Positions 35,422 to 45,686 of a DNA stretch of 56,966 bases are shown piece after piece. The DNA lies in contig DAIDMG010000004.1 of assembly GCA_027449105.1 (NCBI GenBank), positions 1 to 56,966 of the forward strand, given 5' to 3'. The notes below the pieces were generated by a model. The model was not told where the DNA came from, did not search any database, and saw only the letters and a program-made list of their open reading frames with translations. This DNA is from Acidiphilium sp. (lineage in GTDB: Bacteria; Pseudomonadota; Alphaproteobacteria; Acetobacterales; Acetobacteraceae). Positions within the stretch are counted from its first letter, which is position 1. Each line of letters starts with the position of its first letter. A program made the position numbers and the translations under genes.

Positions 35422-35828
35422 GACCTACTCTCCGCGCTTGTGCCGGGCCTTATTGAAACACTCGCTTGTGTCGGCTTACGACAAAGCGCTTCTGGCCCCT
35501 TTTGAGAGTGACTGGCCCCGCAGGTACACGCCGAGCGTACGCCCGCAGCCAAAATGCGCGAACAATCACCCCAACGATAAACGCACTATACACGGTTAAA
35601 ACTTAAAGAGGTAGGAGGCTAACATCGAATCACTGTCTCCAGCCATGCAAAATGTGCGGCAACAGAAACCTAGTGTGGTAATTTATGGAACTTCAACAAG
35701 ATTTAGAAGCAGTGGGGCGTGAGCTGAGGAGATGAACTTCTAGAGACAAAAACCCGCAGGAAGGAATCCGGTTAAGGACCCGGGCATGAGACGACAAAAT
35801 CAAACGCGCGCGCCATTGATCGGCAATT
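35422..35828. other. Intergenic region downstream of nuoN
   Basis: These 407 bases separate nuoN from the CBS gene. Reading leftward, a GC-rich segment followed by TTTTT (about 35745-35790) could be a weak terminator for the nuo operon, but the stem is only 4 bp and is not called separately. Confidence 0.4.
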
Positions 35829-37268
35829 TTACCCTTGGCCCACAGTCACCCGAATCAGCGCAATCGCAGGCGCTGGATAAACGCCCAGAGTCACTAGCAA
35901 TACAAGGAGAGCTGCGATCACCGCCTTACCGAATAGCGGCACGGCGGTGCGTCGAACGGGTATATGTTCGACTGGCATGGCCATCGCAACGAGAACGCGC
36001 AAGTAGTAATAGAGGCCAATCACGCTCCCGACCACAAGGGCTACAACTGGCCAGAAAAGTCGGCCACCAACACCGGCGGCAACGAGATAAAACTTACCAA
36101 TGAAACCCATCGTCGGCGGCATTCCAGCGAGGGAGAGGAGCGCGAGAGTAAGAGCTCCCGCCAGAAACGGCTGGGTATGGAAGAGGCCTCGGTAGTCCTC
36201 GATCTTGTCAGCATCCCGCCCTTTGCCCGGAGCGCTGAGTAAAGCGATTATGCCAAAGGCACCTAGTGTGGTAACGGCGTATGCTGCGAGATAATAGGCC
36301 ACCGCCCTGTTGCCCAAGGAATCGGCCGCAAGAAAGCCAACAAGCAAATAGCCAAGGTGGGCAATGGATGAATAAGCGAGGAGGCGCTTCACGTTGTTCT
36401 GCAACAGCGCGAGCAAGTTACCACCTAACATGGATAGGATCGCGACTGCAGAAAGGCCCAAACGGAGCGACGTATCGGCGTGATTTCCCGCAAGGTTAAA
36501 ATAACGTAGGATCACCGAAAACACAGCGATCTTGGAGACCACTGCGATGAACGCGGTGATCGGTGCCGGAGCACCTTCGTAAACGTCGGGTGTCCACATG
36601 TGGAATGGCACCAGCGAGAGCTTGAACCCAACGCCCGTGAGGATCATGGCGACGCCGACGAGTCGATACAGATCGGCCGGGTCACCCGTATGGGCCTCTA
36701 CGCCGATGCGGGCAAACGACATGGTGCCCAGTTCCGCATAGATCAGTGCCATGCCGAACAGAAGGAAGGCAGAAGCAGCACCACTAAGGACGAGGTATTT
36801 TGTGCCTGCCTCGGCCGCTCCCTGGCGTGGGCTCGCATAGGCAATTAAACCTAGTAGCGAGATGCTCAGCACCTCAATGCCCAGAAAGAATGATGCAAAG
36901 TTAACACTCTCCGGAAGAACGGCCGCGCCGAGCGTCGCGGTGAGCAGGAGAAGGTAGTATTCTTCACACACTGGGTGCCCAGAACTGGCGAGATACGCGT
37001 ATGAGATTATGGCGACAATCAGGGCCGAACCGAATACCAGCCCGGCGTAGAAGAGTGCGGTGCCGTCAACGATGAAAAGTGGCGTCACGGGAACAGGTGA
37101 ATCGGGAGCTGAGAAAAAGAGTACGACGCAGCATAACGACAAGCCTATAATGGTCGACAGTGCGGTGAAACGATGGTCGCGGCGGGCCGCAATCAGCAGC
37201 ATCACCACGATCGTCAGGACGCCGAGCAATGTGAACGGCGCGAAGGCTCTGAAAGCCGCCGTGGTCAT
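35829..37268 (-). CDS. nuoN: NADH-quinone oxidoreductase subunit N
   Basis: A 479-residue antiporter-like membrane subunit, about 14 hydrophobic segments. The conserved segments [28 protein letters not shown] (split by the usual loop) and [19 protein letters not shown] carry the lysines of the proton channel. NuoN is one of three Mrp-type proton pumps of complex I. It is the last gene of the operon and starts 4 bp inside the end of nuoM. Confidence 0.96.
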   Translation of the reverse strand: MTTAAFRAFAPFTLLGVLTIVVMLLIAARRDHRFTALSTIIGLSLCCVVLFFSAPDSPVPVTPLFIVDGTALFYAGLVFGSALIVAIISYAYLASSGHPVCEEYYLLLLTATLGAAVLPESVNFASFFLGIEVLSISLLGLIAYASPRQGAAEAGTKYLVLSGAASAFLLFGMALIYAELGTMSFARIGVEAHTGDPADLYRLVGVAMILTGVGFKLSLVPFHMWTPDVYEGAPAPITAFIAVVSKIAVFSVILRYFNLAGNHADTSLRLGLSAVAILSMLGGNLLALLQNNVKRLLAYSSIAHLGYLLVGFLAADSLGNRAVAYYLAAYAVTTLGAFGIIALLSAPGKGRDADKIEDYRGLFHTQPFLAGALTLALLSLAGMPPTMGFIGKFYLVAAGVGGRLFWPVVALVVGSVIGLYYYLRVLVAMAMPVEHIPVRRTAVPLFGKAVIAALLVLLVTLGVYPAPAIALIRVTVGQG

Positions 37269-38782
37269 GATGGTTGCTCTGCAACGCGCGCGCGTGGTCC
37301 CGTCGACGCTTGGCCGCTACGCTGCAGGACTGACAGCCCTGGTGCCACCTGGTAGAAGACCGGCTGCGGATACAGGCCGAGCCCGACAATCGACAACGTC
37401 AGCACCGTCATCACGACGAGATGCGGTGTCGTGAGATCGAATAGTCGTGTCCCATCCGGAAACGACCCTACCCTGCCGTGAAAGGCCCTTTGTACCAACA
37501 GCAGCGAGTACGCTGCCGCCGCCACTAGCCCGCCGGCCGCAAATACGGTGAAAATGACGCTCACGTGAAAACTACCGAGTAAAATCAGAAATTCACCGAT
37601 GAAGTTGCCAAGTCCGGGTAAGCCCAGCGAGGCAATCGCAAAAAACATCCCAAATGCCGACAGCCGTGGCAAGCTGGCCCATAACCCCCCCATGAAGCGC
37701 ATGTCGCGTGTATGAATGCGCTCCTGCAAAGCGCCAACCAGAATGAAGAGAGCACCGGTACTGACTCCGTGCGCTAACATCTGCACGACCACCCCGTCGA
37801 GTGCGAGGCTATTCCACGCAAACACCCCGAGCAGTATGAACCCCATATGGCTGATGCTGCTATAAGCGACCAGCCGCTTCATATCGTTCTGGCCGAACGC
37901 GAGCAGAGCACCATACAGGATTCCGATCACCGCAAGGGTCATCGCGACAGGTGCGAACGCGTGAGCCGCATCAGGAAACAATGGCACCACGAAGCGAAGC
38001 AGACCGTACGCTCCGGTCTTCAGCAGGATTCCGGCAAGCAGCACAGAACCTGCAGTCGGCGCCTCCGTGTGAGCATCAGGCAACCACGTATGAAACGGAA
38101 CTGCCGGAAGTTTGACTGCAAAGGCGATAAAAAAGCCGAGCATTAACCAGAATGCCGTCGTCGAATTCATCTTGGTGCCGAGCAACGCCAGATAGTCGAA
38201 TGTGAGGTGACCTGTCGTGTGCTGGTGAATGAAAACGAGCACCAGAATCGCGACTAACATGATAAGGCCGCTTCCCTGTGTGAAGAGAAAAAACTTGATC
38301 GCAGCGTAGAACCTGTTCTCGTGACCCCATAGCGCAATCAGAAAATACATCGGTACCAGCATCAGTTCCCAGAAGAAGAAGAACAGGAACAGATCGAGCG
38401 CAAGGAACACACCTATCACGCCGGTGGTGGTCCAGAGTAGATTCGCGTGGAACAGACCCACCCGTTCTGTGATTTCGGTCCAGGAAATGACCACCGAAAT
38501 GAGGCTTAGCGCGAGTGTCAGCAGGATCAGAACTAGGCTCAGCCCGTCAAGATCAAGTTCAAAGGAGATGCCGAGCTGAGGGATCCAAGGTCGCTCGAAA
38601 CTCGCAATCCAGGCCGGATGGCTGGAAGATGTGGCGGGACTAATCAAGCTCAACGCAAGGAGCAAGTCGAGCGACAGCACCACTATACTGATCCAGCGCG
38701 ACCAATGCGGATGCGCTGCCCCTGCACCCCACGCGAGCGCGCCGCCAACCGCTGGCACAGCAAGGAGCCAAAGCAGGATCAT
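37265..38782 (-). CDS. nuoM: NADH-quinone oxidoreductase subunit M
   Basis: A 505-residue antiporter-like subunit of complex I. Visible landmarks are [21 protein letters not shown] with the essential glutamate, [20 protein letters not shown] and [17 protein letters not shown]. About 14 membrane segments and normal length. It overlaps nuoL and nuoN by 4 bp at either end, so translation is coupled along the antiporter genes. Confidence 0.97.
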   Translation of the reverse strand: MILLWLLAVPAVGGALAWGAGAAHPHWSRWISIVVLSLDLLLALSLISPATSSSHPAWIASFERPWIPQLGISFELDLDGLSLVLILLTLALSLISVVISWTEITERVGLFHANLLWTTTGVIGVFLALDLFLFFFFWELMLVPMYFLIALWGHENRFYAAIKFFLFTQGSGLIMLVAILVLVFIHQHTTGHLTFDYLALLGTKMNSTTAFWLMLGFFIAFAVKLPAVPFHTWLPDAHTEAPTAGSVLLAGILLKTGAYGLLRFVVPLFPDAAHAFAPVAMTLAVIGILYGALLAFGQNDMKRLVAYSSISHMGFILLGVFAWNSLALDGVVVQMLAHGVSTGALFILVGALQERIHTRDMRFMGGLWASLPRLSAFGMFFAIASLGLPGLGNFIGEFLILLGSFHVSVIFTVFAAGGLVAAAAYSLLLVQRAFHGRVGSFPDGTRLFDLTTPHLVVMTVLTLSIVGLGLYPQPVFYQVAPGLSVLQRSGQASTGPRARVAEQPS

Positions 38783-40635
38783 CGCAACACCGCAATCGCA
38801 ATCAGAAAAATCGAGCCAAGTGCAAGGCCGGCGGCATATAACCGTACGCGCCCGCTCTGCGTCCGCCGCACGGCAAAGTGGCCGGCCCGTGTTACCCAGA
38901 CGATACCGCTGTAAATTCTGTCGATAAAGTCGTTGCGATCAATCCGCGCTGCCCACAACACAGGGCAAACTAGGAGACGGTCGTATAGCCAGTCGAATCC
39001 GGCGGCAGCGTGCCAGAACCGCCAGAGTGGGGTATCTGCTTGCGCGAGCGTCGGACGCCAATAGAGCAAGGCGGCAAGCGCAATGCCCGAAATGGACGCG
39101 AAACTCGCGAACAGTAGCGGCAGCACGGTGGTGGCTTCCAGGGGTGCCGGCACCACTGCCGAAAGCAGATCCGAGAGAAGCGTGATGTGCCCGAAAGTGG
39201 ATGGCAACTGAATGAATCCCCCCACCAAAGACAGCGTAGACAGTACAATTAGGGGCACAATAACCCGCCAGCCGTAACGTCCGCTAACATGGGTGTGTTC
39301 TTCGCCAAAAAAGGCAATGAAGACGACGCGAAAGATATAGACGCCTGTCACAAACGCACCGACCACGCCGGCGCCCCATAGTACACGACCGCTGGTTCCA
39401 TCCACCCAAGCGCCGGACAGGATCGCTTCCTTGCTGTAAAATCCAGCCGTAACCAGCGGTAACGCCGCGAGCGCTGCGCTCCCGATCAAGAAACTCCAAA
39501 AGGCGGCTGGGAGACGCCGCCAAAGGCCGCCCATCTTGAAAATATCCTGCTCGTGATGTAGCCGCATCGTGACCGCACCGGCAGAAAGAAAAAGAAGAGC
39601 CTTGAAGAAAGCATGCGTCATCAAGTGAAACATTGCTGCCCCCCACGCGCCGACCCCAAGGGCCACAAACATGTAGCCGATCTGGCTCATAGTCGAATAA
39701 GCAAGAACCCGCTTGATGTCGTTCTGGGCGAGTGCGCTGAAACCAGCAAGCAGAAGCGTCAAAGCGCCAACGATACCGACCGTAAATTGCGCAATGGGTG
39801 CAAGCAGGAACAGGGCATGGGTACGGGCAATGAGATAGACACCGGCGGTCACCATCGTTGCAGCGTGGATTAGGGCGCTAACTGGCGTTGGACCGGCCAT
39901 TGCGTCAGGCAGCCACGTGTGGAGCGGCAACTGCGCGGACTTGCCCACAGCGCCGCCAAGCAGGAGAAAGGCGATCAGCGTGACCATCGGCGAAGCGGCA
40001 TGCCAAGTCTCGGGCGCCCTGGTCATCGCGCTAGCGATATTGAGTGTGCCGAGGTGGGTGGCAATCAGCAGCAACCCGATCAGGAAGGCGGTGTCACCAA
40101 TGCGCGTCACGATGAACGCCTTGCGTGCCGCAAGACCATTGAGGGGATCGCCCCACCAAAAGCCGATTAGCAGATAGGAGCAAAGACCAACCCCTTCCCA
40201 ACCAGCATAAAGGACAAGGAAATTCCTGGCCAATACTAACAGGAGCATGGCGGCGACGAAAAGGTTAAGATGAGCGAAGAACCGACCGTAACCCTGCTCG
40301 CCTTCCATGAACTCGGTGGCAAACAGGTGAATGAAGAATCCGACACCGCTAGTTACCAGCATCATCAATAGCGAAAGCGGGTCGAGTCGTAAGCCGATAT
40401 TTACCGAAAGGCCGCCAACATGGAACCAGCGCCATAATGTTTGCTGATAGACCTCACCTGTAGGTGGGTCGAGCAGGAAACCGGAGCTGATCACGAAGGC
40501 AAGCAAAGCGGCAAAGCCAACAGAGAGTGCGCCGATCATAGCCGAGGCGCGAACAGAAAGGCGTGCAGACCCGAGCATTAGAATTACGGAACCTAGAAGC
40601 GGCAACGCCGGGACAAGCCAGAGAAATTCGCGCAC
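38779..40635 (-). CDS. nuoL: NADH-quinone oxidoreductase subunit L
   Basis: A 618-residue subunit, full length, with the distal antiporter fold plus the long C-terminal lateral helix region. Typical segments: FFIHLFATEFMEGEQGYGRFF, WEGVGLCSYLLIGFWW, KSAQLPLHTWLPDAMAGPTPVSALIHAATMV (contains the conserved lysine and prolines) and NDIKRVLAYSTMSQIGYMF. It is the outermost proton-pumping subunit. It starts 3 bases after nuoK. Confidence 0.97.
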   Translation of the reverse strand: MREFLWLVPALPLLGSVILMLGSARLSVRASAMIGALSVGFAALLAFVISSGFLLDPPTGEVYQQTLWRWFHVGGLSVNIGLRLDPLSLLMMLVTSGVGFFIHLFATEFMEGEQGYGRFFAHLNLFVAAMLLLVLARNFLVLYAGWEGVGLCSYLLIGFWWGDPLNGLAARKAFIVTRIGDTAFLIGLLLIATHLGTLNIASAMTRAPETWHAASPMVTLIAFLLLGGAVGKSAQLPLHTWLPDAMAGPTPVSALIHAATMVTAGVYLIARTHALFLLAPIAQFTVGIVGALTLLLAGFSALAQNDIKRVLAYSTMSQIGYMFVALGVGAWGAAMFHLMTHAFFKALLFLSAGAVTMRLHHEQDIFKMGGLWRRLPAAFWSFLIGSAALAALPLVTAGFYSKEAILSGAWVDGTSGRVLWGAGVVGAFVTGVYIFRVVFIAFFGEEHTHVSGRYGWRVIVPLIVLSTLSLVGGFIQLPSTFGHITLLSDLLSAVVPAPLEATTVLPLLFASFASISGIALAALLYWRPTLAQADTPLWRFWHAAAGFDWLYDRLLVCPVLWAARIDRNDFIDRIYSGIVWVTRAGHFAVRRTQSGRVRLYAAGLALGSIFLIAIAVLR

Positions 40636-40638
40636 TTT

Positions 40639-40947
40639 CTATCCCTTCAGCTGATCTCCTGCATCAGCATCGAGGGTAGGGATCCGGCGATGCATCAGCA
40701 GGATCAGCGCAAGACCAACCGAAACCTCAGCTGCAGCGAGCGTAAGCACGAGGATGAACATGACTTGGCCGTCTGGAGCCAGCCAACGTGCACCGGCAAC
40801 GATAAATGCGACACCAGCCGCGTTCAGCATCACCTCGAGCGACATCAACATGAACAGAAGGTTGCGCCTGGCCAGAACGCCAACGAGGCCCAGTGCGAAT
40901 AAAATGGCGGCAAGGAGTAAGCCCTGATCGAGAGGAACCGTTGCCAT
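40639..40947 (-). CDS. nuoK: NADH-quinone oxidoreductase subunit K
   Basis: A 102-residue three-helix subunit. It carries the two conserved membrane glutamates ([16 protein letters not shown] and [21 protein letters not shown]), which lie on the proton path of complex I. Length is normal. It lies 4 bases after nuoJ and 3 before nuoL in a tight operon. Confidence 0.96.
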   Translation of the reverse strand: MATVPLDQGLLLAAILFALGLVGVLARRNLLFMLMSLEVMLNAAGVAFIVAGARWLAPDGQVMFILVLTLAAAEVSVGLALILLMHRRIPTLDADAGDQLKG

Positions 40948-40951
40948 TGCT

Positions 40952-41452
40952 TTAATCCGCCCTCGTCATCGAGCGCCCTAAATGGAACGCCGCAACCAAG
41001 CCAGCCAGCAGCAGGAAAGATGCAAGTTCGACTGCGAGCATGTAGGTGCCCACTAGCGCGACGCCGACAGCGCGGGCATCGACTACCGAACCTGCGCGGT
41101 GGCCGTACCCACCCGCAGCCACGACCACGCAAAGCTCGACCGCGAGCAACACAGCAAGAAACGAAGGGCCGATCCACATCGAAGGGGTTAGCCAGGCCCT
41201 TTCGAGGTCTGCAGCCACGTCACCGATGTTCAACATCATGATCACGAACACGAACAGGATCATGATCGCCCCAGCATAGATGATGACCTCCAGTGCCGCA
41301 GCGAACGGTGCGCCAAGAACAAAAAACACCAATGCCACCGCCAGCAGCGAAACAGTGAGATAAAGGAGCGCATGCACGGCCGAAGCTCGCGTGATCGTCA
41401 TCACGGTCGCGAGGACCGCGACTATTGCCGAAATGTCAAAAGTGCTGTTCAT
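40952..41452 (-). CDS. nuoJ: NADH-quinone oxidoreductase subunit J
   Basis: A 166-residue subunit with five hydrophobic segments; the third ([25 protein letters not shown]) is the conserved helix that contains the pi-bulge important for coupling. The ATG is preceded by AGGAGACT and AGGATC. The 31-base gap to nuoI is one of the longest inside the operon. Confidence 0.95.
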   Translation of the reverse strand: MNSTFDISAIVAVLATVMTITRASAVHALLYLTVSLLAVALVFFVLGAPFAAALEVIIYAGAIMILFVFVIMMLNIGDVAADLERAWLTPSMWIGPSFLAVLLAVELCVVVAAGGYGHRAGSVVDARAVGVALVGTYMLAVELASFLLLAGLVAAFHLGRSMTRAD

Positions 41453-41483
41453 GATCCTACGAGTCTCCTCTTCCCGTCATCAA

Positions 41484-41996
41484 TCATGGCAACAAGCTAC
41501 GGGTGTCGATCGCCTCCCGCTCGAGCTCTGCCTCCCCTTTGTCCTTGCCAGGAATCGCGAGCCCGGAGACGCGATAGAAATTGTAGTCAGGATATTTTCC
41601 AGTTCCGCTGATCAGCAAATCTTGCTTTTCGTAAACGAGGTTCTGGCGATTGTACTCGCTCATCTCGAAGTCGGGGGTAAGCTGGATTGCGTAGGTCGGG
41701 CAGGCCTCCTCGCAAAAGCCGCAGAAAATACATCGGGAAAAATTGATGCGGAAAAATTCGGGATACCAGCGTCCGGCTTCTTCCGCCTTCTGCAGACTGA
41801 TACAATCAACAGGACAGGCAACCGCGCAGAGATAACAGGAAACGCAGCGCTCTTCGCCGTCTGGATCGCGGGTAAGCACGATCCGACCGCGGTACCGCGG
41901 CGCCAGATAAGGCATCTCGTCCGGATAGGAGACCGTGACCTTGCGATGGAACAGGTGCAGGAACGTGTACCAGAGCGTTAGCAGTACGCTCAGCAT
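41484..41996 (-). CDS. nuoI: NADH-quinone oxidoreductase subunit I
   Basis: A 170-residue iron-sulfur subunit with two [4Fe-4S] motifs that carry clusters N6a and N6b: [18 protein letters not shown] near residue 52 and [18 protein letters not shown] near 91. An N-terminal membrane-associated helix ([16 protein letters not shown]) and the [31 protein letters not shown]-type linker, read in parts, are as in other NuoI proteins. It passes electrons toward NuoB. Confidence 0.97.
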   Translation of the reverse strand: MLSVLLTLWYTFLHLFHRKVTVSYPDEMPYLAPRYRGRIVLTRDPDGEERCVSCYLCAVACPVDCISLQKAEEAGRWYPEFFRINFSRCIFCGFCEEACPTYAIQLTPDFEMSEYNRQNLVYEKQDLLISGTGKYPDYNFYRVSGLAIPGKDKGEAELEREAIDTRSLLP

Positions 41997-42009
41997 TGGT
42001 CCGCGCCTG

Positions 42010-42981
42010 TCATGACGTGGACCAAAAGAGCATTACAGCGCCAGTGGCAATGATGTTGATCAGCGTAAGCGGCAGCATAAGCTTCCAACCGAAAGCCATG
42101 AACTGATCGTAGCGCGGGCGTGGCAAAGCCGCGCGCAGCAGAACAAAGAAGGCGACGAGAACACCCGTTTTGAGGGCGAACCATAGGAATGGCGGCAGTA
42201 TGGGTCCGTACCACCCCCCTAGGAACAATACCGTCGTAAACGCCGAAATCAGTATGATGCCGATATATTCGCCGATAAAAAACATTCCAAATTTCATGCC
42301 TGAATACTCGGTGTGGAAACCCGCGCCGAGTTCGTTTTCGCCCTCCGGAAGATCGAACGGGAGCCGATGAGTCTCGGCGAGTCCACCGAGGAAAAAGACA
42401 GCGAACCCAATGAATTGGGGAACCACATACCACAAGTGCTGCTGGCTATGGACAATAGCGGTGAGATTGTATGAGCCAGCAAGCATCACCACACCGACCA
42501 GCGACAGGCCCATAAAAACCTCGTAACTCACCATCTGGGCCGCGGCCCGCATTCCTCCAAGCAACGCATACTTGTTGTTGGACGACCACCCAGCCAGCAC
42601 GACGGCGTAAACCCCAAGTGAACTCATGGCCAGGAAGTAAAGCAGCCCGACATTGAGATTCCCAATAATGCCGATGGCAGGCGTCACAGGAATGACGGCA
42701 AACGCAAGCATCACCGTAATCATCGAGATCGCTGGAGCGATTACGAAAACAGTCCGATCGGCGAAAGGTGGGATCCAGTCTTGCTTGAACAGAAGTTTAA
42801 TTCCGTCGGCGACCACCTGAAGTACGCCAAACGGACCCGCACGGTTTGGCCCATAACGGTCCTGCCAGAAGCCGAGCAGCCGCCGTTCGACCCAAGTAAG
42901 TAAAGAGGCGGCCACCATCAGGAAGGCGAGTCCAAAAACGATATTGGAGAAACCAATCGCGATCTCGTTGCTGTGGTTCAT
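42010..42981 (-). CDS. nuoH: NADH-quinone oxidoreductase subunit H
   Basis: A 323-residue membrane subunit with eight hydrophobic segments, which forms much of the quinone-binding tunnel with NuoB and NuoD. Conserved pieces are [53 protein letters not shown] and [19 protein letters not shown], with the acidic loop residues. It overlaps the end of nuoG by 4 bp. Confidence 0.97.
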   Translation of the reverse strand: MNHSNEIAIGFSNIVFGLAFLMVAASLLTWVERRLLGFWQDRYGPNRAGPFGVLQVVADGIKLLFKQDWIPPFADRTVFVIAPAISMITVMLAFAVIPVTPAIGIIGNLNVGLLYFLAMSSLGVYAVVLAGWSSNNKYALLGGMRAAAQMVSYEVFMGLSLVGVVMLAGSYNLTAIVHSQQHLWYVVPQFIGFAVFFLGGLAETHRLPFDLPEGENELGAGFHTEYSGMKFGMFFIGEYIGIILISAFTTVLFLGGWYGPILPPFLWFALKTGVLVAFFVLLRAALPRPRYDQFMAFGWKLMLPLTLINIIATGAVMLFWSTS

Positions 42982-45686
42982 GACACGCTAGATCCGGTCG
43001 GCGTGATGCGGACGAACGTCGGCAAAGCATGGGCGACTGCGGCGAGACCCGCGATTCCCGCCAAACCACGCGGCATCTCGGGATGAACCTCGAGCGTCAG
43101 GCATTGCTGTTCGCCTCCGATCTCGCACGCGACAGACTGACCTGATACAACTCCAATAAGCGCCGCATCCTCGCCATTCATTGCTAGTATGGCTCCAGCC
43201 ATTCGCTCACGAATGCACGCCGCGCGGGCGCTTTGTTCGTCGTCACCGAACACACGCGGCAACACGAATGCAAACCACATGTCTGAGCGCGGCACAAAGC
43301 CATCTGGAATGGGCGTGTAATAGGGAAGTTCGGCGTCTGCTCTTGCTTCCAGCAACCGTATGCCAGGGTCACCCCCCTCAAGCGCACCATCGATCTCGGC
43401 TTGGAACTTGTTAATCGACTGCACCGAGTTCCATGCTGGCGCCCAAAAGAACGGAAATAACGCCGACGGGACTTTCCCGTGATAGCCTTCCATCGTCGTG
43501 CTGAAAGGCGAGTCCTCGCTTACAGGCGGTTTCGGGTCACGAACGCTGTAGGCCGCGTTCATTGCCGTGCGTCCCGAAAACCGACGAGGCTCACTGGCAA
43601 TGCGCGAGCCTACAACCCTAAAGCTCGCTGGCGGCGCAACGTCTGGAAGCTGGGAAAAACGGGGCAACGCACCAGCAAGAGCCACAACCATATTATCCAG
43701 AGTGTTCCAATTTTCGCAAACATTGTGGCCAGCAGCGCAGCCTGCAGCGCCAAGCCAGCGCCAGCTTTCGCGTACGTCGTTCTTGCCAAAGATCGGCTGG
43801 TAGAACCGCTGTGCTCTCCCCTCGCTGCTCACCAGCGTACCCCCGCACTCCGCAAAACTTGTCGCCGGCAGCACAAGGTCAGCACGTCGGCTGGTCGGCC
43901 CTTCGCTGTGGTCGAGTGCTACGAGGTACGAAGAAGTGAGCGCCCCCTCGATCACCGTCCCCTCGGCGCGGCGGTAGATGTCGTTCTCCAGCACGATCAC
44001 TAGCGCAGCCGGCTGGGCGAGCGCCTCCTCGAGACCACCGTGACCTTTCGCCATCAATGCCAGTCCAAGGCTGTTGCACTCGGGAACGTTCAGCATTAGG
44101 GCACCTGACTTGCCACTCGCACGTAGCGCCAGAGCAACGTTGGCCGACGCTTGAACAACGCTTTCATCGCCCGCTTCAATCCCGGAGATGACCAGCGGTT
44201 GTTCAGCTGCAAGAAGTGCCTCTGCGATCGTCCCGGCTTGTGCAGCCAGATCGGCTGGGAGATCGGAGACCGTCGGCGCATCGGGATCAAGGATCGCAGC
44301 CACTGCGAAACCGAGCCGTGCAATGTCAGCAGGAGCGGCGCGCAGGGCTACGCGCGCGATATCATCAAGCCCAGTCGCCACCGGCGTCGCAACGAAGAGC
44401 GGCCTCCGCGCATCGCCCGCAAGATTTCGCACTGCGGTATCCTGCCACTGAGGAATTTTTGCAGCAGCAGCAAGGGCAAAGCTGCCTCCGCGAACCGCCT
44501 GGCGCACAGCAAGGGCCGCTCGCGGCGCAGTATTGGACAGATCCGACCCCAGGATCAAGACCGCATCTGCTTGCTGCGCTTCGCGGAGCGAGGGGATGTG
44601 GATTGCACCGGAGTCCAAAACACCGACCAGCAGGCGCAACAAGCGGCTTTCGCGAGCGCTAACACCCAGGTAAAAATTCTCTGCTCCGACCAAGGCACGC
44701 AGCGCAAAGTTGGATTCCAGTGATGCGCGCGGCGAGCCGATGCCGACCACGCGATTGCTTGAGCGAAGCAGAGCGGCAAAGCGGTGGATTGCCTCGTCGC
44801 TGCTTATCGCCCCCTGCCGGCCATCGTCGCCGCGCGCTAGGGGCGCACGGATCCGGTCGGCCCCGTTGACGAAGCCGTAGCCAAAGCGGCCACGATCACA
44901 CAGGAAATAGCCGTTCACCGAACCGTTGTAGCGATTAACAATGCGCCGTAGTTTTCCCTCGCGTTCGTTGGCGATGGTATTACAACCGAGTCCACAGTGG
45001 ACGCAGATCGACGGTGCACCGCGCATGTCCCACTTGCGGACATAATGCATCGAGAACGTTTTGTCGGTGAAGACCCCTGTTGGGCAAATTTCTACCAAAT
45101 TACCACTAAATTCGTTCTCCAAGGTACCGTCAGCGTAACGACCAAAATAGACGTGATCATGAGCACCAAAAACGTCGAAGTCTCGCCCGCCGGCGTAGTC
45201 GCGATAAAAGCGGACGCAACGATAACAAGCTATGCATCGATTCATCTCATGCTTGATGAACGGCCCGAGGTCCTGATTCCGATGCGTACGCTTGGTAAAG
45301 CGGTATCGCCGATAGGCGTGGCCGGTCATCACCGTCATGTCTTGAAGGTGGCATTCGCCACCTTCCTCGCACACTGGGCAATCATGCGGATGGTTGACCA
45401 TAAGCCATTCGATAACACTGGCCCGGAACGCCGTGGCCATCGGGTCGGTGATCGAGTAGCGCGCGCCTTCAGAAACGGGCGTCATGCACGCCATCGCCAG
45501 CCGCCCAACTTTATCGTCCTCACTGGCGTATTGTTTGACTGCACATTGTCGGCAGGCGCCGACCGACCCCAGCGCCGGGTGCCAACAAAAATAGGGGAGA
45601 TCCAACCCGGCATGAAGGCATGCTTGAAGCAGGTTATCGTCCGGCTTGCAGGTAAATGATTTACCATCGACCACGAATGTTGTCAT
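42978..45686 (-). CDS. nuoG: NADH-quinone oxidoreductase subunit G, long form with N7 cluster
   Basis: A 902-residue subunit of the long E. coli type. The start is ATG at 45686, in an ATGA overlap with nuoF. Clusters in order: [2Fe-2S] N1b (PYFCWHPALGSVGACRQC), the His-Cys N5 cluster (HPHDCPVCEEGGECHLQDM), N4 (CIACYRCVRF with CPTGVF) and an extra C-x2-C-x3-C site (ICVHCGLGCNTI) plus LCDRGRFGYGF, which corresponds to N7. A molybdopterin-oxidoreductase-like domain without cofactor follows. The presence of N7 and the length mark it as gammaproteobacterial-type rather than the ordinary alphaproteobacterial NuoG. Confidence 0.96.
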   Translation of the reverse strand: MTTFVVDGKSFTCKPDDNLLQACLHAGLDLPYFCWHPALGSVGACRQCAVKQYASEDDKVGRLAMACMTPVSEGARYSITDPMATAFRASVIEWLMVNHPHDCPVCEEGGECHLQDMTVMTGHAYRRYRFTKRTHRNQDLGPFIKHEMNRCIACYRCVRFYRDYAGGRDFDVFGAHDHVYFGRYADGTLENEFSGNLVEICPTGVFTDKTFSMHYVRKWDMRGAPSICVHCGLGCNTIANEREGKLRRIVNRYNGSVNGYFLCDRGRFGYGFVNGADRIRAPLARGDDGRQGAISSDEAIHRFAALLRSSNRVVGIGSPRASLESNFALRALVGAENFYLGVSARESRLLRLLVGVLDSGAIHIPSLREAQQADAVLILGSDLSNTAPRAALAVRQAVRGGSFALAAAAKIPQWQDTAVRNLAGDARRPLFVATPVATGLDDIARVALRAAPADIARLGFAVAAILDPDAPTVSDLPADLAAQAGTIAEALLAAEQPLVISGIEAGDESVVQASANVALALRASGKSGALMLNVPECNSLGLALMAKGHGGLEEALAQPAALVIVLENDIYRRAEGTVIEGALTSSYLVALDHSEGPTSRRADLVLPATSFAECGGTLVSSEGRAQRFYQPIFGKNDVRESWRWLGAAGCAAGHNVCENWNTLDNMVVALAGALPRFSQLPDVAPPASFRVVGSRIASEPRRFSGRTAMNAAYSVRDPKPPVSEDSPFSTTMEGYHGKVPSALFPFFWAPAWNSVQSINKFQAEIDGALEGGDPGIRLLEARADAELPYYTPIPDGFVPRSDMWFAFVLPRVFGDDEQSARAACIRERMAGAILAMNGEDAALIGVVSGQSVACEIGGEQQCLTLEVHPEMPRGLAGIAGLAAVAHALPTFVRITPTGSSVS

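Noticed and set aside
43479-44723. Overlapping plus-strand frames inside nuoG
   Set aside because: Shadows of nuoG; no ribosome sites or motifs.
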